64,000 nt of DNA, taken from assembly GCA_965237445.1 (NCBI GenBank), contig OZ250142.1, positions 2,046,001-2,110,000 on the forward strand, read 5' to 3'. Source of the DNA: G963668185 sp965237445. GTDB lineage: Bacteria; Chloroflexota; Dehalococcoidia; Lucifugimonadales; G963668185. Under the pieces are notes generated by a model, which ran no database searches, had not been told where the DNA came from, and saw only the letters and a list, made by a program, of their open reading frames with translations. Positions 34,119 to 43,669 of this stretch are shown one piece after another; within the stretch, counting starts at the first letter, position 1; every line of letters begins with the position of its first letter. The position numbers were made by a program, and so were the translations under genes.

Positions 34119-36821
34119 TCAGACCACTCGTTCTCGCTCGGGCTTCATGATGCGGACGGCGCATACTTTGTATTCGGGGATCTTTGAGTTGGGATCGAGC
34201 GCCGCGTTGGTGAGGAAGTTGGCGGCGTGGTCACGGAGCTTCACGAAGGGGACGAATATTTCGCCGGCGCGCTGCTTGTCGGTGTAGAGTACGCGGCCTT
34301 CGAGGTCGCCGCGGCGGGAGCGCACGCGAATCCACTCGCCGTCGGCGACGCCGTACTTCGAGCCGTCGTCCGGGCTCATGGCGACCTGGAGCTCCGGCGC
34401 GCGGGCCATAAGCCTGTCCGCGCGACGGGTGATCGTGCCACCGTGCCAGTGGTAGAGGATGCGGCCGGTGTTGAGGATTAGCGGGAACCGTTCAGAGGGG
34501 AGCTCGTCGGCGGCAGGGCCCTGGTCGAAGGCGACGAACTTCGCGCGGTCGCCGCGGGGGAAGTCGGTCTCGTACAGGTACCTCGTGCCGGGGTGTTCCG
34601 AGTCGGGGCAGGGCCACTGGATCCCGCCAGAGTCCAGTCTGTCGTAGTCGATGCCTGCGAGGAGTGGGGTGAGGCTCGCCATCTCGTCCCAGATCTCTGA
34701 GGGATGGGCGAAAGCAAACTGGTCTTCCACGCCGAGGCCGAGTTCGCTGCTCAGGCGACGGGCGGCGTCACAGATGATCTGCCAGTCAGGCCTGCTCACT
34801 CCCGGCGCGTCGACAGCCTTGCGCACCCTCTGTACACGACGCTCGCTGTTGGTGAAGGTGCCGTCCTTCTCGGCGAAGCTGGCCGCAGGAAGTACGACGT
34901 CGGCCACCTCAGCGGTCTCGTGCATAAAGATGTCCTGGACGACGAGGAACTCTAGCTTGGCGAACGCCTTCTCGGCGTGGTGGAGGTCCGGCTCGCTCAG
35001 GAGCGGGTTCTCGCCGGTAACCCAAGCGGCCTTGATCCGGCCGTCGAGCATGGATTCGACGATTTCTGTGGCTACGAGGCCGTCTTCCTCCGGCAGCGGT
35101 CCGGCCCAGGCTCTCCGGAATTTTTCTAAGTTCGCGGCGAGCAACTGATAGCCGGGGAAGCTGTTGGGCAGACACCCGGCATCGCCACAGCCCTGAACGT
35201 TGTTCTGGCCGCGCAACGGGGAGACGCCGTTGCCGGGCTTGCCAAGCTGGCCAGAAAGGAAGGACAGGTTCAGCAGGCCGTGCGCGTTGGCCGTGCCCAT
35301 GGTGTGCTGCGTTATGCCCATGCCCCAGATGAGGCAGGAGCCGCTGAAGGGGGGCCGGGCGTACATCCGCGCCGCCTCCGCGATGTCCTCCGCGGGAACG
35401 CCGGTGATACCGGAGACGTAGTCCAGTTCGTACTTTTCGATTACCGAGAGCCACTCATCGAAGCCCTCGGTCCTGTTCTCAACGAACTCTTGGTCCAATA
35501 GGCCCTCGTCGAGGATGACCTTCGCAATGCCGTTGAGGAGAGCGACGTCGGTGCCGGGGCGGGGGCGAAGCCACAGGTCTGCGAAGTCGCACATGTCGAT
35601 GCGGCGCGGGTTGATGACGATGAGCTTCGCGCCTCGCTCGACGACGGCGCGGCGCATCCGAGATGCGGCGACCGGATGGTTGGAGTTGGCGTCGGAGCCG
35701 ATAATGACCAGGCAGCCGGCCTCCTCGTAATCGACGTACGAGTTGCTGGTGGCGCCGCTGCCGAGCGAGGTGAGCATGGCCTCGACCGACGGCGCGTGGC
35801 AGAGGCGCGTGCAGTGGTCAATGTGGTTGGAACCCATGACGAGCCGGGCGAACTTCTGCTGGACGTAGCCGTCTTCGTTGGTGCACTTGGCGGAGCAGAA
35901 GGTTGCGAACGAGTCGCCCCGGTACGCGGGCAGACGCTCGGCGATGACGTCCATCGCCTCTTCCCAGGTCGCGGGGGTTAGCTCGCCGTTCCGGCGAACG
36001 AGCGGCGTGGTCAGCCTGTCCTTGTGGTGCACAAACGTGTAGCCGAACCGGCCTTTAACGCAGAGCATGCCTAGGCTCGACTGGTTGTCGGGATCGTCAA
36101 GCATGCGGAGGATGCGGTCGTTTTCGTCGACCTCGGCCTTGATGCCGCAGCCCACGCCACAGTAGGGGCAGACGGTGCTGACGGTCTTCACGGGATTGGG
36201 CACGGGCACCTTAAGTTCGATCGCGCCGGTGGGGCAGACCGACAGGCACTGGCCGCAGGTGGTGCAGACGGACTCCAGAAGCGGCTTGTCCATAAAGGTG
36301 CCGATGCGAGCGCCAGCGCCGACACCGAGAACGTCTATGGCGCCGATGAACTGGTGGCCGTCCTGGCACGCCTGGGCGCAGCGTCCGCACATGATGCAGT
36401 CCGACATGGCGATGTTGAAGACAGGGTTGCTAGTGTCGATTGGCTGCCGATCACGGCCGTTCCAGCGCGGGGCCTGGAGGCCGTGGCGCTCGGCCGCGAT
36501 GGTGAGTTCTTTGTACTCGCGCTTGCCGTTGGGTTCGAGCATAGCCATCGTGAGTTCGAGCACGCCGCGACGAAGGTCCACGGTCTCCGTGGCATCGGTG
36601 CGAACCTGCATTCCGTCGGCGGCCGGCACAGAGCACGAAGCGGGGAAGCCACGCACTCCGTCTATCTGCACGAGGCACGTGCGGCAGGCGGCAATCGCCT
36701 TCATGTCCGGGTCTTTGCAGAGCTGGGAGATGTACACGCCGGAAGCGTTAACCGCGTCCAGTACGTACGAGCCCTCGTCTACCTCCACCTCCCTGCCATT
36801 GATGGAAAGTTTCACAGCCAT
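34119..36821 (-). CDS. fdhF: Formate dehydrogenase catalytic subunit (NAD-linked, Cys type)
   Basis: 900 residues, full length. The order is an N-terminal 2Fe-2S domain (QLCKDPDMKAIAACRTC), two 4Fe-4S motifs (CIMCGRCAQACQ, CTTCGQCLSVCP), then the molybdopterin oxidoreductase domain with its own cluster (CPYCGVGCGIKAEV). The active-site segment DHCTRLCHAPSVEAML has cysteine, not selenocysteine. The C-terminal molybdopterin dinucleotide-binding domain follows (LNTGRILYHWHGGTITRR). It oxidises formate or reduces CO2 and passes electrons to the NuoF-like subunit encoded immediately upstream (no gap). Confidence 0.94.
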   Translation of the reverse strand: MAVKLSINGREVEVDEGSYVLDAVNASGVYISQLCKDPDMKAIAACRTCLVQIDGVRGFPASCSVPAADGMQVRTDATETVDLRRGVLELTMAMLEPNGKREYKELTIAAERHGLQAPRWNGRDRQPIDTSNPVFNIAMSDCIMCGRCAQACQDGHQFIGAIDVLGVGAGARIGTFMDKPLLESVCTTCGQCLSVCPTGAIELKVPVPNPVKTVSTVCPYCGVGCGIKAEVDENDRILRMLDDPDNQSSLGMLCVKGRFGYTFVHHKDRLTTPLVRRNGELTPATWEEAMDVIAERLPAYRGDSFATFCSAKCTNEDGYVQQKFARLVMGSNHIDHCTRLCHAPSVEAMLTSLGSGATSNSYVDYEEAGCLVIIGSDANSNHPVAASRMRRAVVERGAKLIVINPRRIDMCDFADLWLRPRPGTDVALLNGIAKVILDEGLLDQEFVENRTEGFDEWLSVIEKYELDYVSGITGVPAEDIAEAARMYARPPFSGSCLIWGMGITQHTMGTANAHGLLNLSFLSGQLGKPGNGVSPLRGQNNVQGCGDAGCLPNSFPGYQLLAANLEKFRRAWAGPLPEEDGLVATEIVESMLDGRIKAAWVTGENPLLSEPDLHHAEKAFAKLEFLVVQDIFMHETAEVADVVLPAASFAEKDGTFTNSERRVQRVRKAVDAPGVSRPDWQIICDAARRLSSELGLGVEDQFAFAHPSEIWDEMASLTPLLAGIDYDRLDSGGIQWPCPDSEHPGTRYLYETDFPRGDRAKFVAFDQGPAADELPSERFPLILNTGRILYHWHGGTITRRADRLMARAPELQVAMSPDDGSKYGVADGEWIRVRSRRGDLEGRVLYTDKQRAGEIFVPFVKLRDHAANFLTNAALDPNSKIPEYKVCAVRIMKPERERVV

Positions 36822-38441
36822 TCAGCTACCTCTCGATTCCACTCTGTTCTCAAAGGCGTCTCCAAAAAAGTGTAGGGCGCTAAGCACGGGATTGCCCGCA
36901 AGCTGGCCCAGGTTGCAGAGTGAAGCGGCGTTGATGACGTTTGCCAGGTGCTTCAACTCTTCGATGTCCTCGCCTGAGCCGCTACCGGATATCACGCGGT
37001 CAAGCGCGGCTACCTGCAGGGGAGTGCCCTCACGGCAGGGCGTGCACTTGCCGCATGACTCGTCGGCGTTATAGGCGGCGAGGTCTCGGACCACGTCCAG
37101 AACCTCCAGCCGTTCGTCGAGGGGGACGACGCCGCCTGCACCCAGCATGACTCCGGATTCGTGCATGGAGCCCGGCATGATGGGCGTGTCGATCATGTCG
37201 GGCGACATGACGCCGCTGGAGGGCCCTCCGACGGCGAGCGTGGTTATCGTGCGGCCGGGTCCGGGGCCGCCGCCGACGCCGTGAATCAACTCGCGCAGGG
37301 TGGTGCCCATCGGGACCTCTGCCATGCCGGGCCGCTGGACCGAACCGCTGAGGCTGATCAGCTTCGTTCCCCGGGCGTCGCCGGAGCCGACGGCGGAGTA
37401 GGCTTCGCTGCCGGCGGTCAGGATGTACGGCGTGGAGGCGATGGTCTCGGCGTTGTTGATGACGGTGGGCCGCGCCCACAGGCCGGCGACTACCGGCAGC
37501 GGGTCCTTCATGCGTGGCTCGCGGCGCTTGCCCTCCATGGTGTTAAGCATGGTCGTCTCATCGCCGCACACGTAGCCGCCTGCGCCGCGTCGGACCTCTA
37601 CCTCGACGGTCCATCCGGTGCCGAGGACATCTTCGCCGACGAACCCCAAGGAGCGGGCCTTGTCTATAGCGTTTTGGACGCGTAGTGCGGAGAGGTTCGC
37701 CTCGGCGTTTATGTAGAGGTAGACCTGATCTAGTCCGGCGGCGTAAGCCGCAATCAGGGAGCCCTCCAAGAGTTGGAAGGGGACACCTTCCATCAGATGC
37801 CTGTCCTTGAAGATTCCCGGCTCGCCCTCCTCGCAGTTGACGACGAGGTACTTGGGCCTTCCGGGATTAGACCTCGCGCCGCGCCACTTGATCGCGGCGG
37901 GGAAGTAAGCGCCACCCCTGCCGCGCAGGCCGGAGTCGGACACCGTCTCGATCACGTCTTCCGGAGTGGTCGAAAGAGCGCTGGCGAGACCTTCGAATCC
38001 GCCCTGGGCGATGTACTCGTCCATGTTGACGGCGTCGATGTCGCCCATGCTGGCGGTTGTTGTGCGGTGCTGAGGGGCTAAGAACTCCTCGACCTGGTTG
38101 CCGATTTCGGGGTTGACCGGTGCATGGTTGCCGGAAGCTACGCCCTCGAGGATGGAGCCGACGTGGTCCGGGGTGACGCGGCAGTGCCGCATTGTTTCGC
38201 CGTCTGCCGGGGTTACAAGAACCTGTGGAGCGGCGAAGCAAGCGCCGTCGCAACCCGTGGTAACCAAGAATGCGTTCTCCGGGAGGGCGGCATCGAGAGC
38301 CATTGCTACGTCTCCCGCACCAACCGCCTGCGAGCAGTGGCCGACCTGAACCACGATTCTTGTCTTGCTGGCGCGAGCGTCGAGGCGCTCACCTGCGGCT
38401 TGTGTGAGGCGCCGGTACGCGTGCGACGCTTCGTTGCTCAA
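36822..38441 (-). CDS. NADH-binding NuoF-like subunit of formate dehydrogenase
   Basis: 539 residues from TTG 38441, which overlaps the upstream stop (TTGA); an open extension to 38546 overlaps the NuoE gene and is not credible. An N-terminal thioredoxin-like 2Fe-2S domain (VQVGHCSQAVGAGD, TTGCDGACF) precedes the NuoF core: GLRGRGGAYFPAAIKW (FMN/NADH), VNCEEGEPGIFKDRHLME, and the 4Fe-4S motif ESCGKCTPCREG with LCNLGQ. It would link formate oxidation to NAD+. It sits between the NuoE-like gene and fdhF in one operon. Confidence 0.93.
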   Translation of the reverse strand: MSNEASHAYRRLTQAAGERLDARASKTRIVVQVGHCSQAVGAGDVAMALDAALPENAFLVTTGCDGACFAAPQVLVTPADGETMRHCRVTPDHVGSILEGVASGNHAPVNPEIGNQVEEFLAPQHRTTTASMGDIDAVNMDEYIAQGGFEGLASALSTTPEDVIETVSDSGLRGRGGAYFPAAIKWRGARSNPGRPKYLVVNCEEGEPGIFKDRHLMEGVPFQLLEGSLIAAYAAGLDQVYLYINAEANLSALRVQNAIDKARSLGFVGEDVLGTGWTVEVEVRRGAGGYVCGDETTMLNTMEGKRREPRMKDPLPVVAGLWARPTVINNAETIASTPYILTAGSEAYSAVGSGDARGTKLISLSGSVQRPGMAEVPMGTTLRELIHGVGGGPGPGRTITTLAVGGPSSGVMSPDMIDTPIMPGSMHESGVMLGAGGVVPLDERLEVLDVVRDLAAYNADESCGKCTPCREGTPLQVAALDRVISGSGSGEDIEELKHLANVINAASLCNLGQLAGNPVLSALHFFGDAFENRVESRGS

Positions 38442-38920
38442 GACCTCGCTCCCGCAATCAGGGCGCGGACCGACTCGACTGTTGCGCGACCGTGCCAGCG
38501 GTGGTCGAACTCGACGGCAGGCGCAACGCCGCACAGGAAGCCGCACTCGACCTCTTCGAAGGTGACGGCGCCGTCTGGAGTGGTCTGACCGGCCGGAAGA
38601 CCGAGGTCTTCGGACACGGTGGTCGCGATCTCACGGCCGCCCTGCTGCCAGCACGGTAGGCCGGTGCAGACGCGCAGGACGTGGGCGCCTGGCTTGTCGA
38701 TACGCAGTTCGGAGTAGCTGGTGGCAGCCCCATAGACTTCGCTGACCGGAATACCAAGATGCCAGCCTACGACCTCCATGCCCCAGTCGGGCAGATGGCC
38801 GAACTGTTCGTGGAGGAAGTGGAGCGCGGGTAGAAGCTGTCCGTTCTCACGAGGGAAGCGATCCCGTATTGCTCTGCGAAGGGTCCTCTGGTCAGTGATC
38901 AATGAATACTCTAAGCGCAA
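38438..38920 (-). CDS. NuoE-like 2Fe-2S subunit of formate dehydrogenase
   Basis: 160 residues from TTG 38920. The thioredoxin-like fold and 2Fe-2S ligands CTGLPCW and VECGFLCG match NuoE/HoxE/FdhG. It is the first gene of the NuoE-NuoF-FdhF set and probably shuttles electrons within the complex. Confidence 0.92.
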   Translation of the reverse strand: MRLEYSLITDQRTLRRAIRDRFPRENGQLLPALHFLHEQFGHLPDWGMEVVGWHLGIPVSEVYGAATSYSELRIDKPGAHVLRVCTGLPCWQQGGREIATTVSEDLGLPAGQTTPDGAVTFEEVECGFLCGVAPAVEFDHRWHGRATVESVRALIAGARS

Positions 38921-39326
38921 GTGGGCGGGCAGATTTCGGTAGGCCCAAGTTACTGCAAACCCTATAGCAACGCATGTGATTGTTCAAGAAATGGCAGGGC
39001 AGGGCTTAGCCCTGCACCCACAAAGGGGGCGGCCAGACAGATCTTGGTCAAGGGTTCTGAGGAGGCCATGTCATTTGCTGGACCCATTTCTGGATTCCCG
39101 CCTGCGCGGGAATGACGAGGGTGGATGGTAGTGATTGTTCAAGAAATGGCGGGCATGGCTTGGACCTGCATCCGTAGAGGGGCGACCAGACTGATCTCGA
39201 TGAGGGGTTCTGGGGAGGACGAGCATGTCCTGAACCAACTCAAGGACTCGCAAAACCCGATAGTAGTCGTCACGCAGTCATAATCTCCTTCACGAAACGA
39301 CTGTGTGTTCCTTCCGTGAAAGGGCC
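38921..39326. repeat. Intergenic region with two related repeats
   Basis: GCAGGGCTTAGCCCTGCACC at 38997 and GCGGGCATGGCTTGGACCTG at 39148, each followed by a CAAAGG/GTAGAGGGGC block and an AGAC/CTGATCT segment, are diverged copies of the same unit. GATTCCCGCCTGCGCGGGAATGACG at 39093 forms a separate hairpin. Confidence 0.65.
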
Positions 39327-41171
39327 TCAGGAGACCAGGGATTGAGACGTACGGGACAGGTTGGACAGGCCGAGACCCTTGAGCTTTGCTTCGGGGATGA
39401 GGCCGTCTGCGGTCCATCCGCGGGCCCTGTAATAGCCTTCTATCATGCTGTCAAGCTCCTGTTGCGTCAGGCGTACGCCCTTGACCGGTGCGTCTGACAG
39501 GGCCTCGGAAAGCGCGCGAGGAGGAAGGCTGTCGTCTTCCCGCGTCCAGCCCTCGCGGATGTTGAACAGCTTTCGGAGGTTGTTGATACGCTCTCCCGCT
39601 TCCTTAAGATCGGTAGCCGATGTCTGCCAACCGGTCACGTGGCCGTAAATCTCAGCGGACTCTTCGTAGAGATCGTCGAACGCCTTCCTCAGGAACTTGC
39701 ACCAGATAAGGGAGTCCAGCACCGCGGAGAAGTCCTCTCCGTCCGCAGTTATCTTGCCTCGCCGCTCGTCCACGGCGAGCCTGTCGACGCGGGCCGAGAA
39801 GTCGGCCTCGTATGCGGACGACCGGTTGTGGCATGCGCCCCTTGTGCTGACGGCCAGGCCCAGCGCCATGGTCTTGAGCGATCTTGGCTCGTAGCCGGGC
39901 ATCTCAAGGCCCTTGACGTGCATAGCCCAATCTTCGGATCCGCAGCCAACGGCGCCGGACGCCCTCCGAACGCCTTCAGCGAGCAGGTCACCGATGCCGC
40001 GACGCTCCGCGATGAGCTGCAGGCCAGCAGCGAGAGCGTCAGTGCTGCCGAACCGGAGGTCCAAGCCCCCAGTGTCTGCGGTTGTCAGGATGCCTTTCTC
40101 GAAGCATTCCATTGCCCAAGCTAGCGTCACGCCCGAGCTAATGGTGTCAATGCCGGCATCGTCGCAGAAATGGGCGGCGCGGATTACGGCATTGGCGTCG
40201 GATACGCCGACGAGCGGGCCGAGTGCGAAGCTGCTCTCATACTCCATGCGGCCCTGAGACTGCTTGCCGCCGTCGTTCGTGACGACGATTTGCTCACAGC
40301 CGATGGTGCAGTTGGCGCAGTGGGCGTTGCGGACGTGGTGCCGCAGGCGCAACTCCTCGCCGCTTACGCCCTCAGCTCCTTCGAACGAGGCCGAGCTGAA
40401 GTTGCGCGTGGGCAGAGCCCCCAAGCGGTTGAAGACGAGCATGTTGGCGACCGTGCCCATGTTGCGGTACTTCTCGGTGGCATCGCCGAGACTGCGCCGA
40501 GCAAGATCCGCGCCTATGCGGCGAAGCGAGTCCGGGGAGCGGACGGGAACGGAGGCAGTGCCCTTGATCGCGATTGCCTTGAGGTTCTTGGAACCCATCA
40601 CGGCACCAGTTCCAGTGCGTCCCGCCTGGCGGCCGCCATCGTTGCTGATGCTGGCGAACCGGACGAGGTTCTCTCCGGCCGGGCCGATGCAGGCTACGCG
40701 AATCTTGGAGCCGAGCATTTCCTTGACGGCAGCCTCCGTATCCGATGTGCCGAGGCCTGCGAGGCCGGAGGCGTCTTCGAAGCGGACCCCAGCTTGGTCT
40801 ATTACCAGCAGCGTAGGGCCTGGGGCTCGGCCGACGATGACGAGCGCATCACAGCCGGTCTTCTTCAGTTCCGGAGCGAGGAAGCTCGACGATAGCGAGT
40901 CGCCGATTAAGCCCGTGAGTGGTGACTTTGCGGCGACGGCGAACTTACTGGACGTTGTGAGCCTACTACCGACCAGAGGGCTTGTCGCGAAGATGAGGGG
41001 ATTTTCCGGGCCGAGAGGATCGGTTCCCGGCGGGCAGAACTCATACAGTAGGTAGGCCGCAAGTCCGGCCCCGCCTATGAAGTTTCGCAAGACCTCCGAG
41101 TCCAGAGACTCCCATCTGCTGGAAGACTCGGACAGGTCTACGACTAGTAGTTTTCCATTGTAACCGTACAC
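39327..41171 (-). CDS. Aldehyde:ferredoxin oxidoreductase (tungsten/molybdopterin enzyme)
   Basis: 614 residues from GTG 41171. Family blocks: MYGYNGKLLVVDLSESSSRW, YLLYEFCPPGTDPLGPENPL, the pterin-binding DGGRQAGRTGTGAVMGSKNL, the 4Fe-4S motif CANCTIGCEQI and the glycine-rich second pterin loop HVKGLEMPGYEPRSLKTMAL. These enzymes oxidise aldehydes to acids with ferredoxin, or reduce acids. W is the usual metal; Mo is possible. The MoaD-like gene just upstream on the same strand suggests dedicated cofactor supply. Confidence 0.94.
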   Translation of the reverse strand: MYGYNGKLLVVDLSESSSRWESLDSEVLRNFIGGAGLAAYLLYEFCPPGTDPLGPENPLIFATSPLVGSRLTTSSKFAVAAKSPLTGLIGDSLSSSFLAPELKKTGCDALVIVGRAPGPTLLVIDQAGVRFEDASGLAGLGTSDTEAAVKEMLGSKIRVACIGPAGENLVRFASISNDGGRQAGRTGTGAVMGSKNLKAIAIKGTASVPVRSPDSLRRIGADLARRSLGDATEKYRNMGTVANMLVFNRLGALPTRNFSSASFEGAEGVSGEELRLRHHVRNAHCANCTIGCEQIVVTNDGGKQSQGRMEYESSFALGPLVGVSDANAVIRAAHFCDDAGIDTISSGVTLAWAMECFEKGILTTADTGGLDLRFGSTDALAAGLQLIAERRGIGDLLAEGVRRASGAVGCGSEDWAMHVKGLEMPGYEPRSLKTMALGLAVSTRGACHNRSSAYEADFSARVDRLAVDERRGKITADGEDFSAVLDSLIWCKFLRKAFDDLYEESAEIYGHVTGWQTSATDLKEAGERINNLRKLFNIREGWTREDDSLPPRALSEALSDAPVKGVRLTQQELDSMIEGYYRARGWTADGLIPEAKLKGLGLSNLSRTSQSLVS

Positions 41172-41223
41172 GTTTGCCTCAAAGTATGAGCGGTCGTGCC
41201 AGTATTGTACCTAACCCGGGATG

Positions 41224-41535
41224 CTAACCCCCCGAAAGACTGGAGAAGAGCAGGAGGGAGTCGCCATCGGCAAGCGTGACCGGATCGTCTGCGACAAACT
41301 GGTGGCCGTTGAGGTTGAATGTGTAGCTCGCTGCGAGGTCTGAGCCGTCTTCGCGGACCGCTACTCCGAGCAGCTCCGGGCATGCGAGGGCCAAGGCTCC
41401 GGCCACGTCGGAGCGGCGAGTCCGTTGGCAGACGGTAACGGCTAGGGTGCGCCTTCCCGATGCAAGTCGGGCCGAGCCGAACAACTCCACGGTGATCCGC
41501 ACGTGAGGACTCTCAGAACCGCCTCCGTCATTCAC
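41224..41535 (-). CDS. MoaD/ThiS-like sulfur carrier
   Basis: 103 residues, ending in LLLFSSLSGG; the C-terminal Gly-Gly is the thiocarboxylation site of ubiquitin-like sulfur carriers. VRITVELFGSARLASGRRTL matches the first MoaD strand. It would donate sulfur to molybdopterin. It precedes the AOR gene by about 50 bp and follows mobA. Confidence 0.87.
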   Translation of the reverse strand: MNDGGGSESPHVRITVELFGSARLASGRRTLAVTVCQRTRRSDVAGALALACPELLGVAVREDGSDLAASYTFNLNGHQFVADDPVTLADGDSLLLFSSLSGG

Positions 41536-41598
41536 TTAATTCAAGCCTCTATGGGCGCGGCCGAGTGGTGGGAGGACCACGGATTTCAGCGCAGCTCG

Positions 41599-42204
41599 CT
41601 ACTCTCGCGCCAGTGCTTCGGCGCGTTCGAGGTCAGCCTGGGTGTTCACGTTGAAGAAGCTCAGACGGTCCGGATCGTACTCGACGACTTCGACCTGTGA
41701 GACGGTCCTGACGCGCACGTCCTCGAAGAAGCCCGCGATCTTGAACTGACCGGCCTCGAGCCTCGGCCGGATATTGTCGAGGCATGCTTTGGCATAGAGA
41801 GCGTGGGTGGGTTCGGGCCTTCCGTCCAGTTCCGGGACTATCACGTCGAAGCCGGGGCGCAACTCGATCATGCGCTGCAGGAGCGCCACGTTGAGAAACG
41901 GCATGTCGCAGGCAACGACTAGCCCCCATCCGGAGGAGGCGGCACGCAGGCCAGTGTAGATCCCCCCAAGGGAGCCGCTGTCCGGGTACGCGTCGGTCAC
42001 GATGCTTGTGCTGGGCGGCAATGGAAGCGCGTCGGCCTGATCGAGATTGGCGACGACCAGCAGGGTCTCGTCAGCCACCTCGCCGACACGCCTCAGAACG
42101 CGGTTGACAAGCACCTCGCCGCCGACGGGTTCGAGCGCCTTGTTCCTGCCGAGCCGGCGACTCAGGCCGCCCGCGAGCACAATGGCCGTTAGATCAGCGT
42201 TCAT
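41599..42204 (-). CDS. mobA: Molybdenum cofactor guanylyltransferase
   Basis: 201 residues. The nucleotidyltransferase signature LAGGLSRRLGRNKALEPVGG is at the N-terminus, followed by GGIYTGLRAASSGWGLVVACDMPFL (metal-binding D). It attaches GMP to Mo-molybdopterin, giving the bis-MGD used by formate dehydrogenases such as the one downstream. It starts a minus-strand run mobA-moaD-aor. Confidence 0.92.
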   Translation of the reverse strand: MNADLTAIVLAGGLSRRLGRNKALEPVGGEVLVNRVLRRVGEVADETLLVVANLDQADALPLPPSTSIVTDAYPDSGSLGGIYTGLRAASSGWGLVVACDMPFLNVALLQRMIELRPGFDVIVPELDGRPEPTHALYAKACLDNIRPRLEAGQFKIAGFFEDVRVRTVSQVEVVEYDPDRLSFFNVNTQADLERAEALARE

Positions 42205-42308
42205 GCTTCTACTTTAGCCGGTCGAGAGGACGTGTGCCGGAACCAACCCCGTTCGTTGGCTCCGCGCGAGTGGCGTTCTACAGGACCGCGCGTCACGGAA
42301 GTCGCAGC

Positions 42309-43040
42309 CTAGCGACCCTGGGGGAGGCGGTCGATCAGGTACTGCGGCAGTCCGGCTTCCGCCATCTTCCGCTGAGTCGCAGCTACGTCGTACTCGGTCC
42401 GATGGTGGTAGATAGTGCCCTCATCGGAGTCGTAGATAGCGTAGCTTGCCCTGGGATCACCATCCCTCGGCTGGCCCACGGAGCCGGGGTTGATCAGCAT
42501 CCTTTGGCCGCCCAGGGACACGGGGGAGTCTTCCGGAAAGGCGATAAAGGCGGTGGAGTTTTCCACGGGCACGCACAGGAATGGGACATGTGAGTGGCCC
42601 AGAAGGCAGCAGTTCGTATCAAAGTGCAGAAAGCTGACGGCGGCAGATGCCTGTGAGACGACGTACTCCCATAGAGGGTCGCGCGGGCTTCCATGCACCA
42701 GCGTGAATTCGCCCTGCTCCGACTTCAACGGCAGGTCAGCAATGGCCTCAGACTGTTCCTGATTGAGCTGCCCAGCGGTCCAACGGTTCGCCTCGGCGGC
42801 GTACTCGTTGAAGGCTTCCAGGCTCAGGCGGCCGGCCGCCGCGAGGTCGTGATTGCCAGCGACAGCGACGTGCTCGTGAACTCCGAGCAGTCTCAGGCAC
42901 TCCACCGGGTCTGGGCCGTATCCGATGAGGTCGCCCAAAGACCAGATCTGCGAGAAGCCGCCGCGCCGTGCCGCGTCGTCGATCACGCTGGTGAAGGCCT
43001 CGAGGTTCGAGTGGACGTCCGCGACAATCAGGACTCTCAT
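42309..43040 (-). CDS. Metallophosphoesterase (YfcE/MJ0936-like)
   Basis: 243 residues from ATG 43040, with AAGGAGC upstream. The calcineurin-like metal motifs are all present: DVHSNLEA, GDLIGYGPDP, GNHD, HGSPRDPLWEY and LGHSHVP. The family hydrolyses phosphodiesters; the true substrate cannot be read. It is divergent from tsaE. Confidence 0.92.
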   Translation of the reverse strand: MRVLIVADVHSNLEAFTSVIDDAARRGGFSQIWSLGDLIGYGPDPVECLRLLGVHEHVAVAGNHDLAAAGRLSLEAFNEYAAEANRWTAGQLNQEQSEAIADLPLKSEQGEFTLVHGSPRDPLWEYVVSQASAAVSFLHFDTNCCLLGHSHVPFLCVPVENSTAFIAFPEDSPVSLGGQRMLINPGSVGQPRDGDPRASYAIYDSDEGTIYHHRTEYDVAATQRKMAEAGLPQYLIDRLPQGR

Positions 43041-43183
43041 TGGGCTCCTTATTGAGTGCGGCCGAAATCTGAACCTATAATACATTTGCTTCGATCCCAT
43101 CACTAACGGGCCCATCACTTACAGGCAGACTACCGCTGACAGACCAAACCTCATCCTCCGAAGACCGTCTGACGCTGGAGATC

Positions 43184-43669
43184 GTGACCGACTCGCCGCA
43201 GGAGACACGAGAGGTCGGAGCGATCATGGCCAAAAACGCCCTTCCCGGACACGTGTACTTGCTAGTGGGAGATCTGGGCGCGGGAAAGACGTGCCTGACT
43301 CAAGGGATCCTCAGAGGGCTCGGCGTGACCGGGTATGCTCGCAGCCCGACTTTCGTACTGACGGCCGAGTATGAGGGGAGGCTGCGGCTCTACCACTTCG
43401 ATCTGTACCGCCTGGAGTCAGGGGCCGAGCTCCTGGACTTGGGTGTGGACGAGTACATGGAGGCCGGCGGTGTGTGCGTGGTCGAATGGGCGGACCGTTT
43501 TCGCGAGTGGCTGCCAGTGGACGCGTTGGAGGTGAGTATCGACAGCCTTTGCGAGTCGCGCCGCCGGCTCGTGTTCAGCGGTTCGTGCCAAACGTACGGC
43601 GGCCTGATGCGCGAGTTGGCCACGGCCGCGAGCGGCGCGGCGGCCCAGGGCAGACAATGCAACTGTTGA
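43184..43669 (+). CDS. tsaE: tRNA threonylcarbamoyladenosine biosynthesis ATPase TsaE
   Basis: 161 residues from GTG 43184. Walker A GDLGAGKTCLTQGIL, the SPTFVLTAEYEG segment, YHFDLYRLESG and VVEWADRF are TsaE hallmarks. It supports TsaB-TsaD in making t6A37 on tRNAs. The open frame extends upstream without a usable start. It overlaps tsaB by 13 bp. The C-terminal extension after SGS is unremarkable. Confidence 0.93.
   Translation: MTDSPQETREVGAIMAKNALPGHVYLLVGDLGAGKTCLTQGILRGLGVTGYARSPTFVLTAEYEGRLRLYHFDLYRLESGAELLDLGVDEYMEAGGVCVVEWADRFREWLPVDALEVSIDSLCESRRRLVFSGSCQTYGGLMRELATAASGAAAQGRQCNC

Noticed and set aside
34119..36821. Selenocysteine in formate dehydrogenase
   Set aside because: The active-site codon gives cysteine (CTRLCHAPS); no in-frame TGA.
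36822..38546. 574-residue version of the NuoF-like protein
   Set aside because: The first 35 residues overlap the NuoE-like gene and are Arg-rich shadow; TTG 38441 with the TTGA overlap is preferred.
41556..41590. tRNA-like GGCCGAGTGGTGGGAGGACC stretch
   Set aside because: No acceptor or T-arm partner could be found; it is just a GC-rich intergenic patch.
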